This document shows, one piece after another, positions 17,327-26,222 of a stretch of DNA of 64,000 bases (the first letter of the stretch is position 1; each line of letters opens with the position of its first letter). This DNA comes from JAHZMA01 sp965205905 (GTDB lineage Bacteria; Pseudomonadota; Alphaproteobacteria; JABAAW01; JAHZMA01), in NCBI GenBank assembly GCA_965205905.1, contig CBDBHZ010000010.1:1-64000 (forward strand), in the 5' to 3' direction. The position numbers and the translations under genes are program-made. The notes beneath the pieces are model-generated. The model was not told the origin of the DNA. It did no database searches and saw only the letters and a program-made list of their open reading frames with translations.

Positions 17327-18241
17327 TTACATCCTAAAATCGTCGCCCAAATAATGGTCGCGAACTTGTTTGTTGTTGATAATATCGTCAGCCGTGCCTT
17401 CTAGCAGTAATTTACCATCGTAAATCACATAGGCGCGGTCGACTAATTTGAGGGTTTCGCGCACATTATGGTCGGTGATAAGCACCCCCACATTGCGCTG
17501 TTTCAAGCGAATAATTAATTGCTGAATGTCTTTCACGGCAATCGGGTCAACGCCTGCCAAAGGTTCATCAAGCAAAATATAAGATGGGTTTGCAGCCAGT
17601 GCGCGGGCAATTTCTAGCCTTCTGCGCTCGCCACCTGATAGAGCAGGGGAGGGGCTGTGGCGTAAAGATTCAAGCGAGAAATCATTGAGCAATTCATTTA
17701 ATTTTTGCTGCTGTGCTTGTTTGTTTTTTTCATTAATCTCTAAAATCGCTCTGATATTTTGTTCCACCGTTAGCCCGCGAAAAATCGATGCTTCTTGTGG
17801 CAAATAGCCAAGCCCTAATCTTGCGCGGATATGCACGGGCAAGGCGGTAATCTCATCACCATCCATAAAAATATGCCCTGCATCAGGCATCAATAAACCG
17901 CTTAACATATAAAAACTGGTGGTTTTGCCCGCACCATTAGGTCCTAACAATGCCACTGCTTCACCGCGATTCAGGTGAAAGCTGAAATCTTTAATCACCA
18001 ATCTATCGCCATATTTTTTTTGTAAATTAGTGGCAGAAAACCCATCTTGCGGCACATGATAGTTTGTGTTTTTTTGGGTTTTTCTTTGAGATTTTTGTTT
18101 TGATGGCTTGGTGAAGAGTGATTTAAGATTTAAAAGAGAACGCATCAAAAAATTTGAAATATTTAAGTCGTTGCGAGAGGGGGAGGCATTTGCCATAGAA
18201 GCTTGATATTCTGTGATAGAAATGGCGTGATTGGCAAACAT
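17327..18241 (-). CDS. lptB: LPS export ABC ATPase LptB with N-terminal extension
   Basis: LptB powers extraction of LPS from the inner membrane with LptFG. Walker A GPNGAGKT lies at about 100-107. Signature LSGGERRRLE, Walker B YILLDEPLAGVD and a switch His (ITDHNVRE) are present. The family is usually about 240 residues; here about 62 extra, polar and serine/lysine-rich residues precede the ABC domain. The ATG at 18241 has AGGAGA about 9 nt upstream, so the extension appears to be translated. It lies between lptC/A and rpoN. Confidence 0.94.
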   Translation of the reverse strand: MFANHAISITEYQASMANASPSRNDLNISNFLMRSLLNLKSLFTKPSKQKSQRKTQKNTNYHVPQDGFSATNLQKKYGDRLVIKDFSFHLNRGEAVALLGPNGAGKTTSFYMLSGLLMPDAGHIFMDGDEITALPVHIRARLGLGYLPQEASIFRGLTVEQNIRAILEINEKNKQAQQQKLNELLNDFSLESLRHSPSPALSGGERRRLEIARALAANPSYILLDEPLAGVDPIAVKDIQQLIIRLKQRNVGVLITDHNVRETLKLVDRAYVIYDGKLLLEGTADDIINNKQVRDHYLGDDFRM

Positions 18242-18253
18242 GGTGTATCTCTC

Positions 18254-19345
18254 CTATTGCAAATATGTTTTGTTCTGCCTTAAATTGAACGACCCCCCTC
18301 CATTAAGAGAAAAAACCGCACATGGCGTTTTAATTTTTCTACCCCTTTTCGTTGTAATCTCCGTATTACCACACATTTCTAATTGCTCAGTCGCATAATT
18401 GAAATATGCTTGTTCAGCCTTTGCATCACGCTCTGGCATGGTGGCAATAATTGACCCTTTGGCGACCATATAATCGGCAGTTTCTGTATCATTAAAATAA
18501 ATCACTGCCCGCTCGCCCGTTATCAGATTATCGCGCCAATGATACGCAAAATCACCCGAAAAGTGAAGCTCTTTTAAATAATTTATGTTATCGTCAAAAA
18601 CTCCGTCGGCATAATTGGCTATCATTTTTGTGCCTTCAACATCGTTAAAAATCACATCATTAATAGACAATCTATTATCGTTTAATGCAATAACCATGCC
18701 ATCTTTTGCGATGAGTGTGTTTTTATCAGATACGAACTTAGCATTATCATATAAATCAAGCCTTTCAGGCGATATTTTATACCGAAAACCAACGGCTTCA
18801 AAGCGATAATTACCCATAAAACCGAATGATTCTACCTCGCTAATTGCTGTTTCACTGTCTTGATTCAAACGCATTTGTTTGGTGTTGAGTTCAAAATTTT
18901 TGATTTTATTTTGCACGAATACATCATCATTCATCGCGATGACATTATCTTGCACCAACATATGATTGGCACTTATTTTTGGACGGTTTTTGCCGCTATT
19001 AATCAAACCGTTGGTTAAGGAATAGTGATTTTGACCGATAAAAATCATCTCATCAGATTCGATGATAAGCGGGTTTTCTCCGCCAATGGTGATCATATTA
19101 TCTGTCACAAAATTATAGGGAATAGTTTGTGGGTAAACTGGAATTTTTGGCAATGATGGCGGGTTAATAATTTCCCATGTTACCAATATCAGCGGTAAAA
19201 TAATCAGCATCAGCCGTAGCATAATATCGCCTAACAGCCAGCCAATTGCATAATAAGGGCGGTAGCGATAACGAATTTTTGTTAATCTTATCTGGTAAGC
19301 AATATGATAATGGAAATAGCGAAATGGGCGGATAAGAAACCGCAT
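18254..19345 (-). CDS. LptC-LptA-like fused LPS transport protein
   Basis: The 363-residue protein has one N-terminal transmembrane helix (about 38-55) and then a wholly beta, OstA/LptC-like periplasmic region. It is roughly the combined length of LptC (about 190) and LptA (about 170). The first half resembles LptC (DNMITIGGENPLIIESDEM) and the second is LptA-like, with AEQAYFNYATEQLEMCGN. No separate lptA is next to it. I infer one polypeptide acting as membrane anchor and periplasmic bridge for LPS. Its ATG touches the kdsD stop (TAAATG), so the two are coupled. Confidence 0.75.
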   Translation of the reverse strand: MRFLIRPFRYFHYHIAYQIRLTKIRYRYRPYYAIGWLLGDIMLRLMLIILPLILVTWEIINPPSLPKIPVYPQTIPYNFVTDNMITIGGENPLIIESDEMIFIGQNHYSLTNGLINSGKNRPKISANHMLVQDNVIAMNDDVFVQNKIKNFELNTKQMRLNQDSETAISEVESFGFMGNYRFEAVGFRYKISPERLDLYDNAKFVSDKNTLIAKDGMVIALNDNRLSINDVIFNDVEGTKMIANYADGVFDDNINYLKELHFSGDFAYHWRDNLITGERAVIYFNDTETADYMVAKGSIIATMPERDAKAEQAYFNYATEQLEMCGNTEITTKRGRKIKTPCAVFSLNGGGSFNLRQNKTYLQ

Positions 19346-20317
19346 TTAATTCAAGCCAACCCGTAGGCAATCATGGATATGAATAATGCCAATCGGCTTT
19401 TTTGTATCATTCAACACAAATAGACTGGTGATTTTATGTTGCTTCATCAGATTAATCGCTTCCACAGCCAGCGCATCAGCGGTGATATATTTACTACTGG
19501 CAGTCATCACATCACTGGCAATGGCATCAAGCGAGGGCTTGCTGGCAAACCAGCGGCGCAAATCACCATCGGTAATCACCCCAATCAGCATATCATCATC
19601 GCCCATCACCCCCGCACAGCCAAAGCTTTTCGTGCTTATTTCAATCAGCACATCATCCATTTTAGTTTGTGCAAGCACCAATGGCAATTCACTGGCATCA
19701 TGCATTAAATCCGATACTGTTAACAGATTTTGCCCTAATTTACCGCCCGGATGAAAATTTGCGAAATCTTCTGGGGTGAATTTTCGTTTTTCTAACAATG
19801 CCACTGCCAGCGCATCGCCCAATGCCAGCATCATCGTGGTTGAGGTGGTGGGGGCAAGACTAAGCGGACAGGCTTCGGGGGCTGGCGGTAACACCAATGC
19901 CACATCCGACATTTTGGCTAACACGCTGTTTTTGCCCGATGTGATGCCTAGAATTTTGATTTGATTGCGCTTGCAAAATTGCAGTAAATCACCCATTTCG
20001 TTGGTCTCCCCAGAATTGGAGAGCGCCATCACCGCATCATTCTTACAAATCATGCCCAAATCGCCATGCGATGCCTCGCCCGGATGCACAAAATAAGCAG
20101 GCGTGCCAACGGATGCCAATGTGGCGGCAATTTTACGCGCAATATGCCCGCTTTTGCCCATGCCAGAAATAATCAATCGGTCTTGGGTTGCCATAATCAG
20201 CTCAACCGCTTGGGTAAAGCTATCATCTAGGCTTTCTTTGAGGGTGATGATACCTTCGGCTTCAGTTTGCAAAACTTGAGCGGCAATTTTGATGGAATCA
20301 TTACTCATTATCAGCAT
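19346..20317 (-). CDS. kdsD: Arabinose-5-phosphate isomerase (SIS plus two CBS domains)
   Basis: This enzyme interconverts ribulose-5-phosphate and arabinose-5-phosphate for Kdo synthesis. The N-terminal SIS domain carries SGMGKSGHIARKIAATLASVGTP and FVHPGEASHGDLG. The C-terminal half has two CBS units. Length (323, or 320 from MSNDS) is normal. Its place upstream of lptC/A-lptB matches the conserved kdsD-lpt-rpoN order, tying Kdo supply to LPS export. Confidence 0.93.
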   Translation of the reverse strand: MLIMSNDSIKIAAQVLQTEAEGIITLKESLDDSFTQAVELIMATQDRLIISGMGKSGHIARKIAATLASVGTPAYFVHPGEASHGDLGMICKNDAVMALSNSGETNEMGDLLQFCKRNQIKILGITSGKNSVLAKMSDVALVLPPAPEACPLSLAPTTSTTMMLALGDALAVALLEKRKFTPEDFANFHPGGKLGQNLLTVSDLMHDASELPLVLAQTKMDDVLIEISTKSFGCAGVMGDDDMLIGVITDGDLRRWFASKPSLDAIASDVMTASSKYITADALAVEAINLMKQHKITSLFVLNDTKKPIGIIHIHDCLRVGLN

Positions 20318-20342
20318 TCATTACTGATAGAGACGTTTAAGT

Positions 20343-21125
20343 TTAATGCAGGTTTTTCCATAATCTACGCTTATGTGCATAAAGCACAATGACAAAGAAT
20401 AACAAGAAGAGCATCACTTTAATACCCAGTGATTTACGCTCCTCTAAATGCGGCTCTGCTGCCCACATCAGAAAATTCACAACATCGTAAGACATTTGCG
20501 CCACAGTGGCATCATGCCCATCTTGATAGGTAACTTGGTCATCATATAAGGGTTGCGGCATCGCGATTAAATTGCCCGAATAGGCATCATTATAATAAAG
20601 CCCATCGGGCAATTCTTCACCATCAGGCGATTCATCACGGTAGCTGGTCAGCAACGCATAAAGATAATCAGGACCATTGGCACGGGCTTTGGCAATCAGT
20701 GATAAATCAACAGGCAGTGCACCGCCATTGGCATAGCGCGCGGCAGCATCATTAGCGAATGGCGAATGGAATGTATCAGATGGTAGTGCAGGGCGCGTAT
20801 ACATCTCACCTTCATCATTCGGGCCATCAGTAACCTCATATTCCGATGCCAATGCTTTGAGTTGTGCTTGGCTATAGCCTAACGCTTCTAAATGGCGGTA
20901 AGAAAGATATTTCAAAGAATGGCAAGCGGCACAGACTTCCTTATGGATTTGAAAGCCACGTTGCAAGGTGAGCTTATCATATTTGCCGAAAATACCAGTG
21001 AAACTCCAATCCTGTTTGGCATAAGAGCCACCGCCCGCCGCCAATGCAGAGTTAACCGAAATCAGCATTAAGGATACGATAATTGTAATGGTAGAAGCAA
21101 GTCTGGGCATATTAAGTTTAAGCAT
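20343..21125 (-). CDS. petC: Cytochrome c1 of the bc1 complex
   Basis: The 260-residue subunit has a cleavable signal peptide (about 10-30), the haem c motif CAACH at 65-69, an AMPQPL axial-methionine region and a C-terminal membrane anchor (MLFLLFFVIVLYAHKRRLW). It passes electrons from the Rieske protein to soluble or membrane cytochrome c. It follows petB closely. Confidence 0.95.
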   Translation of the reverse strand: MLKLNMPRLASTITIIVSLMLISVNSALAAGGGSYAKQDWSFTGIFGKYDKLTLQRGFQIHKEVCAACHSLKYLSYRHLEALGYSQAQLKALASEYEVTDGPNDEGEMYTRPALPSDTFHSPFANDAAARYANGGALPVDLSLIAKARANGPDYLYALLTSYRDESPDGEELPDGLYYNDAYSGNLIAMPQPLYDDQVTYQDGHDATVAQMSYDVVNFLMWAAEPHLEERKSLGIKVMLFLLFFVIVLYAHKRRLWKNLH

Positions 21126-21136
21126 AATGATTCTCT

Positions 21137-22363
21137 TTATGATTTTAACACCGATTGTGCAATGGATTCAGGCAAGTCTTTCGGCTTCTCTTTTAATGAA
21201 ATCATCGGCACAATCACTAGAAAATGTAAGAAATAATAGAAAGTCGCTAATTGCGCGATAAGCACATAGGGTGCTTCAGCGGGCTTTGCGCCCAACCAAC
21301 CTAATAAAATAGCATCGGCAACAAACACGAATAAGAAAATTCGGTAAAGCGGGCGATAACGGCACGACCGCACCCTTGCCCTATCGAGCCATGGCAAGAA
21401 AAATAACACGACAATCGCGCCAAACATGGCAATCACGCCGCCCAATTTATCAGGAATCGACCGCAAAATCGCGTAAAATGGTAGAAAATACCATTCAGGC
21501 ACAATATGCGCGGGCGTTGATAAGGGGTTGGCTTCAACATAATTATCGGGATGTCCTAAATAATTAGGCGCGTAAAACACGAATGCGGCGAATAAAATCG
21601 CAAACATACCGATTGCAAATAAATCTTTTGATGTGGTGTATGGATGAAAACGCACCGTATCTTGCGGGCTTTTAACATCAATGCCTGTGGGGTTGTTAGA
21701 ACCCGTAATATGCACCGATACCACATGCAACATCACAATGCCTAATAAAACGAACGGCAATAGAAAATGTAAGGCAAAGAAGCGATTCAGCGTGGGATTA
21801 TCAACCGAATAACCGCCTAATAGAAATGTTACCAACTGGTCGCCTACCACTGGGATTGCACCGAAAAGATTGACAATAACAGTCGCCGCCCAAAAGCTTT
21901 GCTGTCCCCATGGCAACACATAACCCATAAACGCAGTCGCCATCATAATCAAGAAAATCACCAAGCCAAGTATCCATGTTAGCTCACGCGGTGCTTTGTA
22001 AGAACCATAATAAAATGCGCGAAACATGTGGATATAGACCGCGATAAAGAACATAGACGCGCCATTGGCGTGAATATAGCGCAATAGCCAGCCACCATTG
22101 ACATCGCGCATGATGCGTTCCACCGAACCGAACGCCAAATCGGCATTGGCAGTATATTGGCTTGCCAGTAAAATGCCTGTTACAATCATCAGCATCAGAA
22201 TCACCATCGCAATCCCACCAAAGCTCCAGAAATAATTGACATTTCGGGGCATTGGAAAATAGATATATTCATAATGCACATAGCTGAAAATTGGCAGACG
22301 CGAATCAACCCATTTTACCAATGGGTTTTTGAAATCAGGTTTGGGGAGTTTTGTTTTATCCAT
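21137..22363 (-). CDS. petB: Cytochrome b of the bc1 complex
   Basis: The 408-residue integral membrane subunit oxidises ubiquinol and carries two b haems. Hydrophobic helices, the paired histidines in helices II and IV, the PEWYFLPFYAILRS (PEWY) quinol-site motif and GYVLPWGQQSFWAATVI are all visible. It is in the order petA-petB-petC on the minus strand. Confidence 0.96.
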   Translation of the reverse strand: MDKTKLPKPDFKNPLVKWVDSRLPIFSYVHYEYIYFPMPRNVNYFWSFGGIAMVILMLMIVTGILLASQYTANADLAFGSVERIMRDVNGGWLLRYIHANGASMFFIAVYIHMFRAFYYGSYKAPRELTWILGLVIFLIMMATAFMGYVLPWGQQSFWAATVIVNLFGAIPVVGDQLVTFLLGGYSVDNPTLNRFFALHFLLPFVLLGIVMLHVVSVHITGSNNPTGIDVKSPQDTVRFHPYTTSKDLFAIGMFAILFAAFVFYAPNYLGHPDNYVEANPLSTPAHIVPEWYFLPFYAILRSIPDKLGGVIAMFGAIVVLFFLPWLDRARVRSCRYRPLYRIFLFVFVADAILLGWLGAKPAEAPYVLIAQLATFYYFLHFLVIVPMISLKEKPKDLPESIAQSVLKS

Positions 22364-22378
22364 AATTATTCCTAATGC

Positions 22379-22933
22379 TTAACCAATGCGAATAGAAGTG
22401 TCGGTGGTGAATTCATAGGCAGGCACTTCCAGATTAGTAGGGGCAGGTCCTTTGCGGATGCGCCCTGAATTATCGTAATGCGAACCATGACATGGGCAGA
22501 ACCAACCGCCATAATCACCACGTGTTTCGGTTACTTTTTGCCCTTGCGGCACACAGCCAAGATGGGTGCAAATGCCAACCACCACCAGCCATTCAGCTTT
22601 TTCGGCGCGTTCATTATCGGTTTGGGGGTCGCGTAATTGCGCCACATCAACAGCTTGTTCGCCCGCGATTTCTGTCTCGCTACGCCTTCTGATGAAGACG
22701 GGTTTGCCGCGCCATGTAACGGTGATGGATTGCCCAACCTCAAGCGCAGAAAGGTCAACATCTATCGATGCCAACGCCAATACATCTTTTGATGGGTTGT
22801 AGGAATTAATCAACGGCCATAATAATGCCGCGCCACCGACTGCTGCCGTGCCTAAACTGAGCAATTCCAGAAAATCACGCCTTTGCTCTGACTCAACTTG
22901 TTCAGACTGTAAATTTTGTTTTTTTGTTGCCAT
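22379..22933 (-). CDS. petA: Rieske iron-sulfur subunit of the bc1 complex
   Basis: The 184-residue protein has an N-terminal RRDFLELL twin-arginine-like stretch and a single anchoring helix (about 24-42). The 2Fe-2S ligand boxes are CTHLGC (122-127) and CPCHGSH (146-152). It accepts electrons from ubiquinol. It is the first gene of the minus-strand run continuing to the exchanger. The 260 bp upstream hold its promoter and a degenerate repeat. Confidence 0.96.
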   Translation of the reverse strand: MATKKQNLQSEQVESEQRRDFLELLSLGTAAVGGAALLWPLINSYNPSKDVLALASIDVDLSALEVGQSITVTWRGKPVFIRRRSETEIAGEQAVDVAQLRDPQTDNERAEKAEWLVVVGICTHLGCVPQGQKVTETRGDYGGWFCPCHGSHYDNSGRIRKGPAPTNLEVPAYEFTTDTSIRIG

Positions 22934-23054
22934 AAGAAACTCTCAAAAATATCTTAAAATCTTAAAAATAAAATATGTGTCATCAATAACGCAATCTTAC
23001 CAAAAATACAAGTGAAGTTTTTGTAAAATTATAAAAATAATTTTGCTAGAGATT

Positions 23055-23145
23055 CACCATCGTTAGTTTTGAGCAACCGAGAAACGTACCATCGCCAATA
23101 TATAATGTATCGCAACAAGCACCTCCTTGACATAGTATAGAGTAA
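23055..23145. repeat. Degenerate remnant of the dispersed repeat
   Basis: TTGAGCAACCGAGAAACGTACC, the AATATATAATGTATCGCAACA string and ACCTCCTTGACATA match, with changes, the ends of copies 1 and 2 (GTTGAGCAACCGCGAGG, TATATAATGTCTCGCAACAC, CCCCCTTGATACATA). It lies between petA and the barrel gene at 23197. Confidence 0.5.
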
Positions 23146-23196
23146 TTGTCATAATCAACCTTATCACTTTTGTGAGTTTTAGGAAATAGAATCATT

Positions 23197-23979
23197 ATGA
23201 AAAAACAATATACTATATTATTATTGATATTATCATTGATTTTGGGGATATTGAACATCGTCAATGTTGCGTATGCACAAGTGCCAATAAAAGAAACACC
23301 AGCGAAAGAAAAAAGAAATTATCTGGTTGGCTCATTAGGAATAGTAACCAGTGCTAGCAGTCATGAGACTAAATATAGTGAATATCTTAATAGGTATAGA
23401 TATTATTACAATAGCAATGGTTATTATTCAACAAATGCCAGTATTGAACAAAAAGGTGACTATCAAAGATTGGCGTTAGGTTTTTATATTGATGTTAATA
23501 CCAGATTCGCGCTTGAATTAGGTTATAATGATTTTGGGATGATTAAATTTAGTTATGATTTTATGAAAAGTGACTCTGAAGACGATTTTACGGAAGACAA
23601 TTTTGTTGATTTTGGTCGCATTTATCATGATTATAGGCTAGAAGCATTTGATTTATCGGCTGTTTACCGTTACCCTGTTAATATTAGTGATGCTGACCTG
23701 TTTATCCGCATGGGGAGGGTTAATTATGATTTGAAAAAAATTGGCACCAATGCCCCCCACACCAATGATTTGGGTCCAACACATGCTGAGTACAGTATTT
23801 ACGGAAACGATAATCAAGGTGACTTTAATTTGGTGGCTTTTGGTGTTGAGGTCAAGAATTTAAGGTTTGAATATGCTCAATATCACAATATAATTAATGC
23901 ATATATTGATCATAGCGAGATAGATAACGTTTACGGTCCAATATATGTTTTTACTGTTGGCTATTCACAGAGTTTCTAG
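23197..23979 (+). CDS. Outer-membrane beta-barrel protein, paralogue 1
   Basis: The 260-residue protein has a signal peptide ending at VAYAQ, then YLVGSLGIVTSAS and repeated strand-like segments, ending YVFTVGYSQSF with a terminal Phe. It shares the start (Y-V/L-G-S-LG) and end (VGY...F) patterns with proteins at 26223 and 41263, so I group them as a small OmpA/OmpW-like barrel family. The central ALELGYNDFGMIKFSY and AVYRYPVN segments match LEFAFVDFGKIQFE and AVYHKPLN in the 26223 protein. Function unknown. Confidence 0.7.
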   Translation: MKKQYTILLLILSLILGILNIVNVAYAQVPIKETPAKEKRNYLVGSLGIVTSASSHETKYSEYLNRYRYYYNSNGYYSTNASIEQKGDYQRLALGFYIDVNTRFALELGYNDFGMIKFSYDFMKSDSEDDFTEDNFVDFGRIYHDYRLEAFDLSAVYRYPVNISDADLFIRMGRVNYDLKKIGTNAPHTNDLGPTHAEYSIYGNDNQGDFNLVAFGVEVKNLRFEYAQYHNIINAYIDHSEIDNVYGPIYVFTVGYSQSF

Positions 23980-24005
23980 ATGATAAGATGTTGGAACAAT
24001 CAAAG

Positions 24006-24386
24006 ATGATAAGAAAGATATTAACCATTATTTGTATTGGTGCGTTTGTATTGGTGCAGGGGTGTTCGCCTAAAAGCGCGAATATCAAACCGAAACCGCC
24101 AGCTGCGAATTATGAAGATCTCAGCTGTCAGCATATTGACGTTGAATTGCAAAGAGTCGCAGAAAGATTGTATGAGGCAGAACGTGGGCAAGATGCCCGT
24201 GCCAACACGGATTTAGCACTAACATGGGTATTTACGGGTTTCGTAATAGCAAAGGTGTTGCTTCCCTCCTTTTTGTTTGCCTTATTATTTTTAAATTCAG
24301 AGAATGAACCCTATCAGGTGGCAGAATATAAGGGCTATCGCGATCATTTGCAATCAATTCAATCTGAAAAATGCGCGATTAGTTGA
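24006..24386 (+). CDS. Lipoprotein of a tandem triplet, member 1
   Basis: From ATG 24006 the product is about 126 residues: a signal peptide with lipobox VLVQGC, a PKPPAANYEDLSC segment, a short helical region (ELQRVAERLYEAERGQDAR), one hydrophobic helix, and the motif ENEPYQVAEYKG followed by a C-terminal Cys. The next two genes share the same plan. An upstream in-frame ATG at 23988 would add six residues. The pattern of lipid anchor, helix and transmembrane helix is unusual and I know no family. Confidence 0.65.
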   Translation: MIRKILTIICIGAFVLVQGCSPKSANIKPKPPAANYEDLSCQHIDVELQRVAERLYEAERGQDARANTDLALTWVFTGFVIAKVLLPSFLFALLFLNSENEPYQVAEYKGYRDHLQSIQSEKCAIS

Positions 24387-24399
24387 AAGAGGTAATATA

Positions 24400-24783
24400 A
24401 TGATAAGAAAAATATTAACTGTTATGTGTTTGAATGCATTATTGCTGGTACAGGGTTGTTCGCTGGGGCAGGGTCTTTCGCCTAAAAGTGTTGATATTGA
24501 ACCATATCCGCCATTATTAAGCTATACCAATTTAGACTGCGAGGAAGTAACGGATGAGGTGGCACGCGTATCGGAACAATTGAAAGAAGCAACAAGAAAG
24601 CAAGATGCGCGTTCCAGCCGTGATTTAGCAGTAACATGGATGTCATTTTTAGCATATCCAACGGGTTTTCTTTTTTTATTGACAGAAAATGAACCTTATG
24701 GTGTTGCCGAATTAAAAGGTAGGCGTGATGTGTTACAATTAACGCAAGATGTAAAATGTTTTTTAGCGGTTGAAGAAGGATGA
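24400..24783 (+). CDS. Lipoprotein of a tandem triplet, member 2
   Basis: ATG 24400 has GAAAGAGG upstream and encodes about 127 residues: the signal peptide MIRKILTVMCLNALLLVQGC, a proline-rich spacer, a helix VARVSEQLKEATRKQDARSS, a hydrophobic segment, and ENEPYGVAELKGRRD. It is clearly paralogous to members 1 and 3. A longer ORF from 24304 overlaps member 1 and is unlikely. Spacing to member 1 is 13 bp, so one operon is likely. Confidence 0.68.
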   Translation: MIRKILTVMCLNALLLVQGCSLGQGLSPKSVDIEPYPPLLSYTNLDCEEVTDEVARVSEQLKEATRKQDARSSRDLAVTWMSFLAYPTGFLFLLTENEPYGVAELKGRRDVLQLTQDVKCFLAVEEG

Positions 24784-24787
24784 AATC

Positions 24788-25129
24788 ATGACAAGAAAAA
24801 TATTGTTTATGATATGTGGCATGGTTTTATTAATACAAGCTTGCTCACCACACAGTTATGAGATTGTGCCAAAGCCCCCGATAGGCAGTTTCGCTCATTT
24901 ATCATGCAAACAGCTAGAGACTGATTTGCGAAGGGTATCGGAAGCTTTAGATTCTGCAAGACGGTTGCAAGATTCGCGTGCTAGCAGGGATGAAAAGTTA
25001 ACATGGGCGTTTTCGATTTTATTCTTTCCAGCTTTAGTTTTCTTGGTGACAGAAAACGAACCCTATAATGTAGCTGAATTGAAGGGCAGAAGAAATGCCT
25101 TGCAAATCACGCAAGTTGCAAAATGTTGA
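24788..25129 (+). CDS. Lipoprotein of a tandem triplet, member 3
   Basis: ATG 24788 follows AAGGA by about 10 nt and lies 4 bp after member 2's stop. The roughly 113-residue protein has a lipobox (LLIQAC), PKPPIGSFAHLSC, a helix LRRVSEALDSARRLQDSRAS, one hydrophobic segment and ENEPYNVAELKGRRNALQ. The conserved SxxLxC and ENEPYxVAE motifs across the triplet suggest retained function after local duplication. Function unknown. Confidence 0.68.
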   Translation: MTRKILFMICGMVLLIQACSPHSYEIVPKPPIGSFAHLSCKQLETDLRRVSEALDSARRLQDSRASRDEKLTWAFSILFFPALVFLVTENEPYNVAELKGRRNALQITQVAKC

Positions 25130-25139
25130 TAATATATGC

Positions 25140-25275
25140 GAAGCATAGTGTCGCAAAGCCCCCCATATATTAATGTGATGAGACACGCACCGCCCTTGTG
25201 CTACTCTCCGCCGTCATTCCCGTCCATTAAAAATTATCTTGGCGGGAATCCAGTGTCGTTTTGCGAGGGAGGGAG
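25140..25275. repeat. Dispersed modular repeat, short copy, with CGTCATTCCCG palindrome
   Basis: Contains GCAAAGCCCCCCATATATTA (about 25154) and ACACGCACCGCCCTTGTG (about 25182). CCGTCATTCCCG (about 25210) then pairs at a distance with CGGGAATCCAG (about 25243). That palindrome type is a widespread proteobacterial intergenic repeat. The rest of 25275-25452 is AT-rich and shows nothing I can name beyond the promoter region of the next gene. Confidence 0.65.
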
Positions 25276-25452
25276 TAACGAATGCTAGCATCATTTTATT
25301 ACCGATTTTATTATGCCTATCCCTTCCTCAACAGGCACTAGGGGAACAATCAAAGGTTGGTCATTCAATTTTCCTTTCTAAAAAAATATGTTGAATGTTC
25401 TTATAATATATGCTATAAATTTTTAATTATCAACTAAAAAGGGCAAATAACC

Positions 25453-25827
25453 ATGAAATCACATATTTTTAGTAATATATTTAATAAAAAACTAGCAACA
25501 AAAGCAAAATTTAACATTTTTATATTATTTTTTGTCGCTTTTTTTACTATAATTGTTTTATTTTTGTTTATCGATTCGCAACAGAGGAAATTACCGGATT
25601 CTGATAATTTGCTAACAGAATGTGCCGACAATAGTAACGCTGATTGTTCTGAATTAACGCAATTCACATCAGAGGAATTAAAAAATCAAATTAAGGAAAA
25701 AGCAAAATCATTAGAGAAAATGGAAGAAGAATTGCGAGCAACAGAAAAAGCATTAAATGAAACAGAAAAAGAAATATTGGCAAGGCAAGAGTTATTAGAC
25801 GAAATGAAAGAAAACCTCGATGAATAA
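25453..25827 (+). CDS. Membrane-anchored coiled-coil protein
   Basis: The 124-residue protein has a basic N-terminus, one transmembrane helix (about 21-40), a short Cys-containing linker (ECADNSNADCSEL) and a long glutamate/lysine coiled coil (about 72-124). AAAGGG precedes the ATG. The layout fits a small scaffold with the coiled coil in the periplasm or cytoplasm. No family recognised. It is flanked by repeat copies. Confidence 0.6.
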   Translation: MKSHIFSNIFNKKLATKAKFNIFILFFVAFFTIIVLFLFIDSQQRKLPDSDNLLTECADNSNADCSELTQFTSEELKNQIKEKAKSLEKMEEELRATEKALNETEKEILARQELLDEMKENLDE

Positions 25828-25889
25828 TATGGCTATGAATATCTGCATGATTATAAAGATGAACATAAGGATGAGTATAGGTTATATTG

Positions 25890-26160
25890 AGTAATCTAGC
25901 GACACACGCACGATATGAGTGCTTACCCCCGTGAAGACGGGGTTAAACACAGCGGTGGGGTGAGGAGTTCTCGATGCGAGTGTTGAGTATGGCGGAGGGA
26001 TTATCAAGGGTGAGGTTTGCCCGCCATTGGTAACAAGGGCAAACCGAAAGCGCAAGGGAGCGGACGTAAGTCTCGCGACCGATAAAGCGCGTCCGCACCC
26101 CCCTTGGTACAATAAACCGACTCCGCAAAGCCCCCATATATTAGTGCACCTTGACAAATA
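25890..26160. repeat. Dispersed modular intergenic repeat, copy 6
   Basis: Blocks in order: ACCCCCGTGAAGACGGGGTT (about 25925), CACAGCGGTGGGGTGAGGAG, GTGTTGAGTATGGCGGAGGG (about 25980), CCGCCATTGGTAACAAGGGC (about 26021), CGCACCCCCCTTGGTAC (about 26095) and CCGCAAAGCCCCCATATATTA (about 26125). The same blocks in the same order make up the copies at 2.3 kb and 35.3 kb, but this copy lacks the 68-bp block, having instead an unrelated filler. Confidence 0.75.
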
Positions 26161-26222
26161 AACGCACTATCATATACTAACGTCATATCTATATTAATTT
26201 AATGACTCAATAGTGTAAGACA

